Shown one piece after another: positions 11,199 to 21,946 of a stretch of DNA of 64,000 nt. The notes under the pieces are model-generated. The model was not told the DNA's origin and did not search any database. It saw nothing but the letters and a program-made list of their open reading frames with translations. The stretch lies in assembly GCA_021307315.1 (NCBI GenBank), contig JAJSPD010000061.1:1-64000 (forward strand), in the 5' to 3' direction. Positions within the stretch are counted from its first letter, which is position 1, and every line of letters begins with the position of its first letter. Origin of the DNA: Bisporella sp. PMI_857 (Eukaryota; Ascomycota; Leotiomycetes; Helotiales; Helotiaceae). Both the position numbers and the translations under genes were made by a program.

Positions 11199-11496
11199 TG
11201 TCCCGAAAGTTTGGATGAGGCGCGGGGACAGTGTAAGGGTATTGTGCTTTGATAGTTTTAAAGCTCATGAGAATATATCTTGTCTTGGAGAAGGATTGCC
11301 GGGTATTTACTCTCGTAACCCGTGACCTCGTTCAGACGAGAGCCCCACCAGTCGGAATAATGCAAAAAGGATTTCTCGACCAAATAATTTCTCCACTTGG
11401 AACGAACTACCTAAGTACTCTCGTCCACACGCCAAGGCGGGTTTAGTGGGGGAAAGTTTGGGATCACAATTGTCCCACGGAATTTAGTGGGCACAT
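11199..11496. promoter_or_regulatory. Promoter of the intracellular GH43 gene
   Basis: A 298-bp gap between the GH43 start and the 3' end of the upstream regulator gene. It contains CGGAATAAT at 11353-11361, the same word that occurs in front of the regulator and in the transporter promoter. No convincing ORF. Confidence 0.5.
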
Positions 11497-13422
11497 TTAC
11501 ATCTGTCGTCCTCGAAGTTCATCAGACGCTCTAGAGTCAAGTTGAACTAGTACATCTAATAACTGCACCAGTTGAGACTGTGCACGTGTCTTGATCCTTT
11601 CGTTGCTAGCGTTGTGAGCGAGTTCAAGGAGAATCGTGCCAACTTTGCGAAGTCGTTGAACCTGGTATGGCACATCATAGTAAGTCAATGTGAGAAGTTA
11701 TAGAAACTTTAAGTACATACTCACAGTTGGCTCCCCCTGCATCTTGATACATTCAAATGGCACAAGCTGCAGCTCGGAGAGAAAGTCTTGCCCTATATCT
11801 ATCTTCCTCAGGTGCTGGGAAAATTGGCTGTGGTCAAGGCCCATCGCGCCGGGCGCATCGTGATTGATACACCTCTGTAGGATAACCAGCTTGAGAGTGT
11901 GAAAGGACATCATGATACTGCTTCTCTGCGCCCAAAAACACATTTTCTGATAATTTGCCACGTCGGCGTCTATGTGCTGGTCGAGATATTGGTCGGGGTT
12001 CCGCAGCCACGGCGGGAAGCTGTCGATCAGACCTGCGAATTCCACGTACATTTCAGTTAGATGGCTTAAATCAGCCGCCTCATCGTTGGCCTCTACAGCT
12101 GCCGTCTCGGTTTGGGTTTGGGACGGTGATGTCTGAGCCTGGATCCACGTACGGGACTCTATAACCGCGATCAAATCGACTGCGGCCGACCAGATTCGTC
12201 GCTTTAAAAGAAAACCTTCCTGGATTCGGCTTTCGAGAAGTGGCATGCTTGTTATCCTATCCATGTCGAGCAGAGGGACTGCTGGATTGCTACTCTCCAG
12301 CAGCGTCAGCTCGCCATTGAAAACACGTTCGTTAATGATGCAAAGGCGGTCGTCAAAGGCCTCTGCGGACTTGTCGGAAAGATACAACAGCCAAAAAATT
12401 GAACGCAATAACTGCGACTCAAGCGGCGATTCCCGGGCGACCGATGTCTCTTTATACAAGCGAAGTCGAAGCGCGAGCATCGAGGCCTCTCCATAGTAAT
12501 GATGCGCCTCCCCGTTTTTACCAGTAGCGTTTTGCGTTGCTGAAGACTGCCAGATCCGTATAATCAAGGAAGTCCAGTCAGGATGCTCAAAATCGTGTTC
12601 TTGATAGGTGAGGAGCATTGCTCGTGATGCCCGAAGAAAAAGTAGCGCCAATGTCGAGTTCTGAGGAATGTACGGCTCTGGTGCTACAGACATAACTAGT
12701 GCACAGAGAGCTGTAATGAGGGTGAAGGTTTTCTCAATGACTGGCTGCTGTAATGCCTCTAGCTGTCTGGCTACCAACGGCGGCTCGACCGCGTCTGCCG
12801 AGCTTCTGAGCTGAAAGACCGAAACACCAGCACGGAGCGTAGGCTCATGACATACTGGGGTATTGGGAAAGATGAACTGCATGAATATGTCGATACACTT
12901 GTTCACCAGTTCCTCAATCGTCCCCGTAGCCAACAGGCTAGTCACATGCTCGACTAAGCTTATACGGATGCCTGCAGCATCTGAACTCGGGTCATAGGCG
13001 GCAAAAGAGACATGTATACGGGGTGGACCCGGATCTATGAAGGGCGGGCACCGGTTGCCTGGAGAAATCGAGTGAGCTGATGGCTCCTTGGCAGGACTTG
13101 CCATGGGCAAGCCCGTATTGGAGGGGCTCTTCGACCATACCATAGAGTTGGCAGTGGCCGCATCGCTACTATGCGTAGTGGTAGGTGGCGAGGATAGTGA
13201 GAGGTCCGTTGGTCGCTTGCTGGCCCTCCCTCGTTTCTGCGGGATTATGGTGTACCCGCAACGGATCCGTGAGGTTTGGCAGCTTGCGCAAGGGTCTCTG
13301 GCGTCGCACTTGACTTTGCGCCGCTTACAGGAGTCTGGAATTACACGTGTGAGCCATGAGAATATCGGATCGGCCAGAGAAACAATGCAGGGCAACGTAC
13401 CGCAGGCACGGGTCACATACAT
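11497..13422 (-). CDS. Zn2Cys6 transcription factor, candidate cluster regulator
   Basis: Exons 13422-13401, 13334-11725 and 11661-11497 give 598 residues. Intron 1 (66 nt, GTACGT) splits the zinc cluster after its first cysteine; splicing restores CX2CX6CX5CX2CX6C (ACDSCKRRKVKC / DPCASC / RIRC). Without this splice the first cysteine is lost. The start at 13422 is the only in-frame ATG after an upstream in-frame stop. A Ser/Thr/Pro-rich linker (residues about 45-110) leads into a fungal-specific middle homology region, and the last exon adds a leucine-rich helix. It lies between the GH43 and sugar transporter genes on the same strand, so it is a natural candidate for the local activator. The inducer is unknown. 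Confidence 0.88.
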
Positions 13423-13729
13423 GGCAGCACGAGCCGCTCGCTCGTTATCTCGCAGGTGGCAAGCACCTACTGCCGCTGATTGGAATGTTCTTTTCTGGAG
13501 ATGGATGGCTGATCCGAAGACGGGGTTGGGGGTCGATACCTACGAACACAGGCTCGAGAATCAACTAAAGAGCAGAGACATCGCCGCGGAATAATCAGAC
13601 AAGACGATCTATACCCAGTGGTGATGTGAGTTGAAGGTAACAGCCTATTAGAAAATTCCGGGGCCAGGGGAGTACCGGAGGGCATATGGAGTGTATATGT
13701 CGTGTTTTGCACTCCACGCCGTGCGAGGT

Positions 13730-13747
13730 ATTATTCCGCGGAATAAT
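13730..13747. promoter_or_regulatory. Perfect 18-nt palindrome ATTATTCCGCGGAATAAT
   Basis: Two CGGAATAAT half-sites meet back to back at CCGCGG. Zn2Cys6 dimers bind paired CGG triplets, so this has the form of a binding site, 308 bp upstream of a Zn2Cys6 regulator gene. Single copies of the half-site occur at 13587-13595, 11353-11361 and (last base A) 16967-16975. Binding by the local regulator is inference. Confidence 0.6.
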
Positions 13748-13748
13748 G

Positions 13749-13769
13749 CCCCGCACCCCGCACCCCGCA
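13749..13769 (-). promoter_or_regulatory. Three tandem CreA-type sites (GCGGGG)
   Basis: CCCCGCA is repeated three times in a row on the plus strand, which reads GCGGGG on the minus strand. This matches the SYGGRG consensus of the carbon catabolite repressor CreA/Cre1. The array touches the palindrome. It suggests glucose repression of the regulator gene, but occupancy is not shown. Confidence 0.55.
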
Positions 13770-14587
13770 CCGACCTGAGCCGAACCTCTACACAAATCCA
13801 CCAAGAACCAATTACAATTGTGGCTCGGCCCGACGAAGAATGCAAGCCAGGTCTAGTTAGGACCGTGAGTCTGAACACTGGACTGCGGCACAGAGGTTGG
13901 TGAGCCATGGGGCCACCAAGTGATTATTGAACTTAGCGATAATGTAATATAGGTAGCTTGGGTCATCGAGCATGCGATAGCATCAAATAAATTACTTACA
14001 AGCTCGGCCGCTGGTATAGCCCCCTATTTGTAACCCCAGGTTTAAAAGATATTTTTTTCTTTTATAATCTTATTACTATTCGCAATGATAGGTAAAGTGA
14101 TAATAAAACAAAATATCAAGTAAAACAAATAGTTGATTACCTATACGGTATAACTACTGGTAGAAGCTACAAATTGCCTATACAGAAAAGTAAATTTTAT
14201 ATTTAGTTTACACAAGTTTATATAGCTTCTAAAGTAAGTAATTTTGTATTAAATTATAAAATAGCTGTTGATTACCATTTAGAAATACAACGACAAATTT
14301 ACATATAGCCTCATCCTACCTATGGCCCAGGTTTGATTGGCTTATCGACAGATTTTTAAGTGATAGCCCAGGGGTTTTGTCCAAACTTACTGTATTCCTA
14401 TACCATTTCGAGAAATTGAATTGTTGACTATCTTAGTACCAACGGGACGGTGTCGTACAAGTCAGAACCTCAGTGAAGCAGTGTTGGCACAACCAGCACT
14501 AGCCTGGACGCATATCCTCTAAAACAAGAAAGCGGGAAGCTTAGATAATCTGACAGTTGAAACACGCAACACAGCGCAGCATAATTC

Positions 14588-16432
14588 TTAGGACTGCTGT
14601 GCCTCCTGCTCGCTTTTGACGAGGCGCTGAGTGGCAGTTTCGGTCCTCTTGAATCGCCAGGCCTTAATCTTGCGTTCGAACAATTCATCTAACTCAGCGG
14701 CAGAACGACTGATTGACTGGTTAGTGCTCATTCGAATGACGGAATTCAGGATGAATAGGATCGCGCAACTTACCCAGCGGTTTCCGGGATGATTAACCAG
14801 CTTCCAACGACCCAAATGAGGCCGACGCCAGCATAGAAGAAGCCAGTCTTATACCTCCAGTTCCATTGGTTCGCATTGACCATGTAGGGCGTCAGAACGG
14901 ACATTATAAGGCCACTGGTGGAGTTGGCGGCGGCAGCGAAACCGGAGGTATACGGCCGCAGACGCTGGGATGATATCTCACCAATGTAGCCCCAGCCGGC
15001 AGCACCGTTGCCAGCAATACCGATGTCTAAGTTGTAGTGTTAGTATTAGTAACTCGAGTGCTGTGGGTGGTAGGGCTTACTCCAGAAGCAGGCAAACAAG
15101 ACAAAGATATAGGTCGTCGCGTTGCTCTCAGGGGCGACGCCAAGGATGCCAACAACAAGGCATGCAATCCACATCAGAGTGGTTGAGCAGCAGGCCATAA
15201 GCCGACGACCAAGCTTGTCAACAAGGATGACGGCGCTCAGCACAGTGACAATCTGCAAAGAGGACGTGATAGCCTTGATTTTGAATGGGTCCGCCAGGCC
15301 AGCCTGCTGGAAGAAATAGGTACCAAAGGTACCAAATAGGGCCAGACCGAGGAACTGTTGTGCGACAATAGCCCAGAGTGCTGTAATAGTCCGGCGCCCA
15401 TCGACGCCCTTGAAAATAGCAACCCAACTCTCATTGCGTTGTTCTGCGGCGATAGCACGTTCATGCTCGATGTTCAGGGCCAATACTTGATACTGGTATT
15501 CGACGTCATAGCCCTTAACATCGCAGTTAATGAACTTCAGGTGCTTCTTGGCTTGTTCCTCCATGCCCACACTAGCACACCAAGCAGGTGATTCAGGAAG
15601 ACAGATGTAGATGATGGCCATTACCCCAACGTGACCCCACTGTGTGTAGATAGGGGTGAGGTAGTCGAAGGCGTTCTGCCGGTTGAGCCTTTGTAGGGCG
15701 ACGTGGGTGCAGAAGGAACCAAGAGTCCACCAAAAAGAGTAGAGCATGAGCATGCTTCCACGGACGCGCACAGGGGCAACCTCGCTGATGTAGCCCAGGA
15801 TAGTAGCCTGCATAGCGCCTACACCCATACCGGCGAAGAGCTTCGCCACGAGCCAGATCTTCCAGTTTCTCGCAAATGTTTCGACCAAGACACTGGAGGT
15901 GATCAGGGTCCAGAGGACATACATTCCGACCTTACGCCCAAATCGGGCATTCACGAAGGAGATGCCGGTCTGGCCCATGACCTGACCGCAATTCTGGGTG
16001 GCGCTCCAGCTGCTGATGGTACCAGACGCGAGGAACTTCTTGCCATCTGCGGTCATAGCGGTTGCAAACTGCTTGACGAAACCCTTGTTGGCGATAATAC
16101 TCGCATTCATGCTGGAGAAAGGAAAATGTCAGTCAGCAGGCCTGGCCTTAGATGTATCTATCGTTTAGGCACTATGGAACGACTCACGCCATCTGGTAGC
16201 CGTCAGCACCAGCGCTGAAAGCGGCAGCGAAGCAACAGCCCGTCGCCACCTTGAAAATTTTGATTGTCTCCCAAAGGCTGATTGTCTCATAGCCAGAAGT
16301 GGCCTGACCCTTGGCGGCGGCATCGACAATGATCTCATCAGGCTTAAGAACGGTCTCAAGTTGGTGATCTTGACGATTCTCGATCGGAGTAGCCTTCTCA
16401 TTCGGCGTCTTGGATTCGATCACAGCGGCCAT
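14588..16432 (-). CDS. MFS sugar:proton symporter (SP family, alpha-glucoside permease-like)
   Basis: Exons 16432-16188, 16111-15081, 15026-14774 and 14708-14588 give 549 residues; introns of 76, 54 and 65 nt keep the frame. It is a 12-helix plasma-membrane transporter. Visible family signatures are GQVMGQTGISFVNARFGRK after helix 2, LPESPAWCASVG before the central loop, LVDKLGRRL, GWGYIGEISSQRLRP, and PETAGRSAAELDELFE at the C-terminus, where the glycine-serine junction is rebuilt by the last splice. The ending and long N-terminus resemble fungal maltose/alpha-glucoside permeases; the substrate could equally be another di- or oligosaccharide. ACCATGG at 16432 is the best start; an in-frame ATG at 16447 would add five residues. 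It probably imports products of the secreted enzymes nearby. Confidence 0.9.
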
Positions 16433-17405
16433 GGTGAATGTTGTCATGTAAGGTGAGGAGATGGTGAGAGGAGATGCAAATCGACCTTGGGAATGGAAGA
16501 AGATGTGCTTCCCTAATATATATATGTATGACAGGTTTCCAACAACCCGCCATACGACAGTTCCGAGGTGTTGGTTTCGACTGTGGGGAACGAAATGCAA
16601 TGCTATGCACTGGTGTGTTTATAGCTTACAGTAGTCCCCACGGGGAGGGGGCGTGGTGGCGTCGAGGGTTCGGGTTTGGTCGACAATAATTACTTAATAA
16701 CTTAGAACTACTACACTATTCATATTGCCATAAACGGGGGCGCGGGTAGGATTTGGACAATGAATACTGGGTAGTGTGTATACGGTACTGTACTATACTA
16801 TAGTGGCCGCCCCAAAGCTTAGCCCCTGCCCCTTGGCGAGCCTAAATGCCTGAATCAACAGGGTATTAATGGACCGACCGCTTACATTTCCCCAGAATTG
16901 TGCACATTCCCTCGCTCCCCTCGCCCCAAAGCTGCTCCGAGAGAAATGCCAATGCGATCCATCTCGCGGAATAAAGCTCTCGGAATTAATTGGGATTGGT
17001 CTCTAGACGCGTTCAAAGGGGCGCGCCAATTTTTCGTATTCTCGCGCATCTCCAATTCGACCTCATCTACTTACTGAAAGTACAGCTAACTAGCCAGCCA
17101 GCCAGCCCCCTCGCAAGTTCCTCGTCAAAGTTGCTTAGCTGCCATGCTTTTGACCAGAAGTAAGTAGGTGAAATGTGCGCCAAGTGGGAGGGGGAGGCTT
17201 ACCAGAAGAGTGAGGAGTGAGTCTCTCAAGGTGCGCACTGAATGAACTGAGTAGAGAGGTCGTCGGTCCACATGGCTGCTTCGTACGGGCATGAGTCGAG
17301 ACTCGGTCGTGCGTTGAGTATATATACGCCGTTATGCCGCGACAGGTTATTTGACTTCTTAACCCAACCGTCTCACTATCGGTCTGTTGACTTGCCTCTT
17401 TGACA
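16433..17405. promoter_or_regulatory. Divergent promoter of transporter and saponin-hydrolase-like gene
   Basis: A 973-bp shared upstream region. TATA-like runs lie about 85 bp from each start (16516-16526 for the transporter, TATATATA at 17319-17326 for the other gene). It holds CGGAATAAA at 16967-16975 and CGGAATTAAT at 16981-16990, and a CreA-type CCCCAC at 16636-16641. No gene seen inside. Confidence 0.55.
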
Positions 17406-19286
17406 ATGCGCATATCTTTGACTGGCATCTTCTTGCTCACCGCCGCAGTAGAATCTCTGTCTCTCCGTGACAGTATCCAAGAGCTGTCTGCGAAGAACTT
17501 GCCACCACCTCCCAAGCCCGAACCAATCTCCCTTAAAACACTACTCCTTCCTCCTGCGATAGCTGACAATGCACCCGTTGGCGGTTGCGACAAGAAGGCG
17601 AATCCCAGGGAAACCGGCTGTCTTGGGAGAACAGCCTACTTCCAAGGAGGAGGGTTCTTGCCAGACGGGAACCATGTCCTCGCCGAGGTGAACTTCGTCG
17701 GCGCCCCTGCTGCACCGCATCCAGCGAGTATCTACAATGGATCGCAACTCATCTTGGTCAAGGCAGATGGCAAGACATTTCCCAATGGCGACTCTTGGAA
17801 GTGTCTCACCTGCGGCATTCCTCACGAGGATGGCATGTTTGATAACCCTCAGGCCTTCCTGGATGGCAAGCGTGTTCTTGCCGGCCTCCGCATCGTCGAT
17901 TGCGGCAAATATGACTTGTCGAGCCACAAGTGCACGCGAGAGACCACCAATGTCTATCCCATCCGGTGGAACACCAGCCCCGACGGCTCTGGGCGTGGCG
18001 GTGATATCCGGGAATTACGTCTGCATCCCGACAATGTCCATTTGGGCTTCAATGCGTTTGCCATTGCCAACGGCAAGCTCACTCAGTATGGGTACTTCTC
18101 AAGGCTCTCCTTCAACCCGTCTCCCGAGGCCGGTCTTCCGTCTGGCCCCCGATACGATCTGATCAACGTAACTCGGCTTGCAAGTCTTGCCAATCCGGCG
18201 CCAGTTGAGGTCGAAGGTGATAAGGTCATTCTGACGCCCAATGCTATCACGGTTGGCGAGTTCAGAGGCTTCAGTGGAGATGGCAAGGAAGCGGTTTGGA
18301 TTGGATACCCAGCCGAATCATCCAACATCGACGCCTTCGCCACCGACTTGACGACGGGCGTTACCCGCCGGCTGACGAGCCATCCCGAGTATGTTGACCC
18401 GATCGATCTTTCCCGACATGATAACTGGATGGCGATCATGGACACTCGTGGGACCGACCGTAACATGTGGCTTTCTGGAATGCGCCATATCCCTCCTATC
18501 ACCGATCTCGTCACCACGACACTCACCTCTTCCGTTCGAAACAACGGCCGTAGAAGATTCTTCCGACCCTACCTGCTGGATCGATATGGTGACCGCGGTG
18601 ATTATTTCGGCCAGAGAATCAATGACCAAGGATCTGGAAAGCCCGGTAGCGGTGATTACAATGACCCTGAGTGGAACGGCAGAGCGGACCCCAGGTGGTC
18701 ATTCGACGGTACCAAAATCGTCTACTGGGAAGAACAGACTATTTCTCCGGCATGCGGTGGCGATAATCCCCTACCATGCTACCCCTCCAAGGAGCGAGAT
18801 GGCATCGCCCAGCGTATAGTCGTCGCGACTCTGACAAACCGCAAGCCGCGCCCCCCACCCAAGGTCAAGACTGCATCAGACATCGTCCCGTGGGGTGAGC
18901 CGTATGTAGTCGGTACTCAGGCCTCTATTCGCCCAGAGTTACCTGCCGGGACCTATACACTTGAGGGCCAGGCATCCGGATACGCAAAGGTTCAGCTGCA
19001 GAAGGACACTGTTAGCGTTGAATACTTTATGTTTTCTGATGATGGCAAGGTCTTCCTTAATGGCGCAGAAAAGGTCACGTCTCATACTATCAACTTGACG
19101 ACATTGCTCATCGACTGGCATTCGGACTTGACTCAGACGGTCGGCAACGTGGTCAACACTAAGAAGACTGGACCCGGAGGCTTGCAGGTTGAGATGGATT
19201 TCTTGGTCAACTTGTTTATGGCGAATGGCACGCTTGTGACAGAGCTTGACCGCAAAAAGTACTTCCAGCCTCAGAACTTTACGTAG
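17406..19286 (+). CDS. Secreted saponin-hydrolase-like protein (WD40/TolB-like beta-propeller)
   Basis: An intronless gene of 626 residues. ATG at 17406 begins a signal peptide (MRISLTGIFLLTAAVESLS). The mature part starts with a proline-rich segment (LPPPPKPEP), then a cysteine-containing domain (GGCDKKANPRETGCLG; CLTCGIPHEDG) and repeated beta-propeller-like elements of the TolB/WD40-like kind (SPDGSGRGGDIRELRLHPDN, FSGDGKEAVWIGYP, WSFDGTKIVYWEE). I recognise it as resembling fungal proteins called saponin hydrolases, enzymes that release the sugar chain of soyasaponins by cutting the glucuronide bond; this identification is from memory of the family and was not searched. Many relatives are only called hypothetical. 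N-glycosylation sequons are several. It is divergent from the sugar transporter. Confidence 0.65.
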   Translation: MRISLTGIFLLTAAVESLSLRDSIQELSAKNLPPPPKPEPISLKTLLLPPAIADNAPVGGCDKKANPRETGCLGRTAYFQGGGFLPDGNHVLAEVNFVGAPAAPHPASIYNGSQLILVKADGKTFPNGDSWKCLTCGIPHEDGMFDNPQAFLDGKRVLAGLRIVDCGKYDLSSHKCTRETTNVYPIRWNTSPDGSGRGGDIRELRLHPDNVHLGFNAFAIANGKLTQYGYFSRLSFNPSPEAGLPSGPRYDLINVTRLASLANPAPVEVEGDKVILTPNAITVGEFRGFSGDGKEAVWIGYPAESSNIDAFATDLTTGVTRRLTSHPEYVDPIDLSRHDNWMAIMDTRGTDRNMWLSGMRHIPPITDLVTTTLTSSVRNNGRRRFFRPYLLDRYGDRGDYFGQRINDQGSGKPGSGDYNDPEWNGRADPRWSFDGTKIVYWEEQTISPACGGDNPLPCYPSKERDGIAQRIVVATLTNRKPRPPPKVKTASDIVPWGEPYVVGTQASIRPELPAGTYTLEGQASGYAKVQLQKDTVSVEYFMFSDDGKVFLNGAEKVTSHTINLTTLLIDWHSDLTQTVGNVVNTKKTGPGGLQVEMDFLVNLFMANGTLVTELDRKKYFQPQNFT

Positions 19287-19932
19287 TTTGAGACAGATAG
19301 GAATGATGGGTATTTCTTCTGTTTTCATGCTGCGTACTAACGAAGAAATAATTGTTCTAGTGTTAAAATTTTAACTTGAATGAAAATTTATATAATTACT
19401 TAAATCCGGCACTGGAAGGCTAGGCAAGCCCATTCACTTTAAAACTATTCTCTTCAAGGATACAGCTTTTAACATAGAAATCTCTAAACATTGCAGATTG
19501 ATATTATGTATGCCAACAATGGATACACGACTTCAGTGATTCTTCAGGGATACAGCTAAACCATAGTTTATGGGGACTTTACGACTTGATTTATTTGAAC
19601 CATTTACCACCAGTTCCACAGCTTCGTAACATGGCCAAGCTCTCTCCAGCAAGACTAGGCCAATATTGCAGGCCATCCTTCGTTTATATGCCCCGAGGTG
19701 ATGATCTATAAGAATTGACCGGCTAATGATATCCCCAGATAGTTGCATCGAAATGGCATCGCCAACGAAAGCGCAGAATCATACGGAAAGTCCAAGAGTG
19801 ATCAGATTTGCTAGCTTTGTTGCCTCCTGAACTGGGAAATAGCCTTCCGTAATCTGTATAAAGTCTATTAGTTGAGATTGAGTATGCTGGTAATGGAAAT
19901 AGCGACACACCAGACACCATTATGCAGTGATA
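19287..19932. other. Convergent 3' intergenic region
   Basis: Lies between the stop of the saponin-hydrolase-like gene and the stop of the next regulator on the opposite strand. It is moderately AT-rich and should contain both polyadenylation regions. No gene or repeat seen. Confidence 0.5.
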
Positions 19933-21219
19933 TCACGTATTTGAAAGAACCTCCTGCGGCCAAGCAAGCCATGCTTCAAACGCAGAGCCTAGGTGTTGTG
20001 AGACGCCATGTAGAAGACGGATACCGCCATCAGCGATTTGCCAATTGTCTCTGCTTCGATTTAATAAGATAGCATAGTAGCCAAGAATAGCTATTGCTTC
20101 TGGTCGAGCTTGCTCCAACAAATTCAAGTAACCTTCGGGGATGAGGATTGGCCAGTTGAAGGTCAAGGAATATGGGTTTCGATCAATAGGAGGTTCATTG
20201 AGTTGATCGAAGCCGACCTGCAGCAAGTCAACGGCCGACTGGCAATCTGCGATGGATGCCGGACCTAGATCAGATAGGCCTTGCAAAAGACGCTTTAGCT
20301 CTCGGCATTCTCTGCCTTTGGGGGTCAGATCAGCTGGAGGTGCACCCCACTTTAATATTGGCATTAGCTTCGATTCTATTAATAAGGGCCAGCTCTCGGA
20401 AGCAATCGCTTTTACGCCTCGATGGACATGCATGTATTGCACAAATTGGTCCAAAAACAAGTCAAACCTTGACATTTGGCTAACTAGGACATCAACCAGG
20501 AGATGGCGGCCAAGCAGAGACGAGTAGAGTAATAACGGCATACAGGTAGATCTGTCTATTTGAAGCTGCGACGCCTTGAACAAGGAAAACGATCTAGATT
20601 GCAGGTCCTTGGCTAGATGGAGATAGAAGTCGGATTTTGGCAGATTTGTGACAGAAAGGTGCCGTGAGGAAAACGCTAGCACTTCATGGAGGAGATACGG
20701 TGCCTCTAAGCTTGCCTGTAGAATGAGACGGGTGCCATACTCCAAAAAGTCTCTTTCGATCTCAGGCACGACGATCGCTAAAGAGAAATGTATGATAAGC
20801 TCCATGTGATTCAGGTTTACCGCGGGTTCGCCAAACCGATCACGAATGCCGATTACAAAGTCCGGCACGTATCCAATTCGAGGGAAACCCAATAGGCCGG
20901 GTTGTGACTCTACCCTAGTAGTGGTAAGTGGTGCGGTTTGAGGCGTAGCTGCGGCTGAGCGATTGGGATATTGACAGTGTCGTTCAACCGCAACGCAATT
21001 ACCACAGCCGCCAGCCCTTTCATCACACTGTCATAAGGTCATTAGCTCGTTCGAGAGGTACCTATTGGTAACGCGATGCAGCAGATCTGCAGATGATCTA
21101 AAGGTTGGAGGTAGGAAGAATTGACAGGAACGAAATTGAAAATTGGAGCTTACTTTGATATGCCTTCGTTTACATTCGAGGCATCCTCCTCGGGACTTCT
21201 TGTGGCTCGCGCGCCTCAT
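19933..21219 (-). CDS. Zn2Cys6 transcription factor, short UPC2-like type
   Basis: Exons 21219-21154 and 21027-19933 give 386 residues; the 126-nt intron falls exactly between HIK and the third cysteine. The zinc cluster CX2CX6CX6CX2CX6C is complete after splicing (CLECKRRHIKC, GGCGNC, ERHC) and is preceded by the basic MRRASHKKSRG leader typical of this short subfamily. The C-terminal part is an all-helical fungal transcription-factor domain (LLHEVLAFSSRHLS near residue 125, ending in an EAWLAWPQEVL motif). An in-frame ATG at 21312 would add 31 residues; the shorter start matches relatives better. It sits between the saponin-hydrolase-like gene and the secreted GH43. Its domain plan and intron position match the regulator at 57398-58550. 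Confidence 0.85.
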
Positions 21220-21946
21220 GAATAAGTTGAGCTCTGTAGCACACCGAACCACTAAGGCAATTGACGATGGCGGCTGGTGGAGGTAAAGAAAGGTGCACTT
21301 GGATGATGACACAAGTCAAATATCGAAGCTTTGGATCGCAGCCACTCAATGCGTCAGTAGGAGCCGCATGCCATTCCGCAAAAGTTGATGAGCGATTAGA
21401 AAATCTTGAGGCTCAGGCAGGACCCGTAAATAAAGGCAAAGCCATATCCCCGCTCTCGCCCCACCCTCGATTGAGCAAATGCCGCCGACTATGGTAAAGA
21501 GAGCCAACCTCTTCGCCTCGTCTGTCGCTACCAAACTATACAATCCGAGAAACCTGGACCCTTGGCGCAGTCCGTGCACACGGACACATCGCACCCTAGA
21601 CGCGTTGACTAGGACATAATGGGCAACACGGCCCTTTTCCTGCACACTTACTGGCCTTTATGTGAAGTCGAAACGAAACTCTCCACACAATATGTGACAT
21701 TATGTAATTTCCCTGTTCGCCGTGGATGGATGTACACGTACGGGTGTGGAGCTTAATCTCCTATTGTGGAATGATTTGCCCACGAACGCAGTCTATAGTA
21801 GCAGGTAAACATTTACCCCCCTGTCTATATCCTGCAATCATAGGCATCGCACATGGGCAGTATAGTTGATCACCGAGCTTACCCATGCAAATCATACCAA
21901 GGCTCACGAATGTATAAGAGCATGTCGCGAGTATTGGACGTGCCGT
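21220..21946. other. Promoter of the second regulator and 3' flank of the GH43 gene
   Basis: About 730 bp without a convincing gene. Open frames here are short and not protein-like. I see no repeat. Confidence 0.4.

Larger units (their letters stand above)
13423..14587. promoter_or_regulatory. Promoter of the first regulator, plus an AT-rich block
   Basis: The proximal 350 bp hold CGGAATAAT at 13587-13595, the palindrome at 13730-13747 and tandem GCGGGG sites at 13749-13769. From 14035 to 14330 the DNA is distinctly AT-rich with no readable ORF; it may be a decayed short transposon. The rest is the 3' flank of the transporter gene. No gene seen. Confidence 0.6.

Noticed and set aside
13088..13594. 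168-codon open frame on the plus strand opposite the first regulator
   Set aside because: It is the antisense of the regulator's zinc-cluster and linker region; the minus-strand model has a full zinc cluster and consistent splicing.
14035..14330. AT-rich block considered as a Tc1/pogo-type transposon relic
   Set aside because: Only vague helix-turn-helix-like readings and no terminal repeats or target duplication found; described as an AT-rich block.
17400..17405. TTG start two codons upstream of the saponin-hydrolase-like ATG
   Set aside because: Non-ATG starts are rare in fungi; ATG at 17406 directly opens a good signal peptide.
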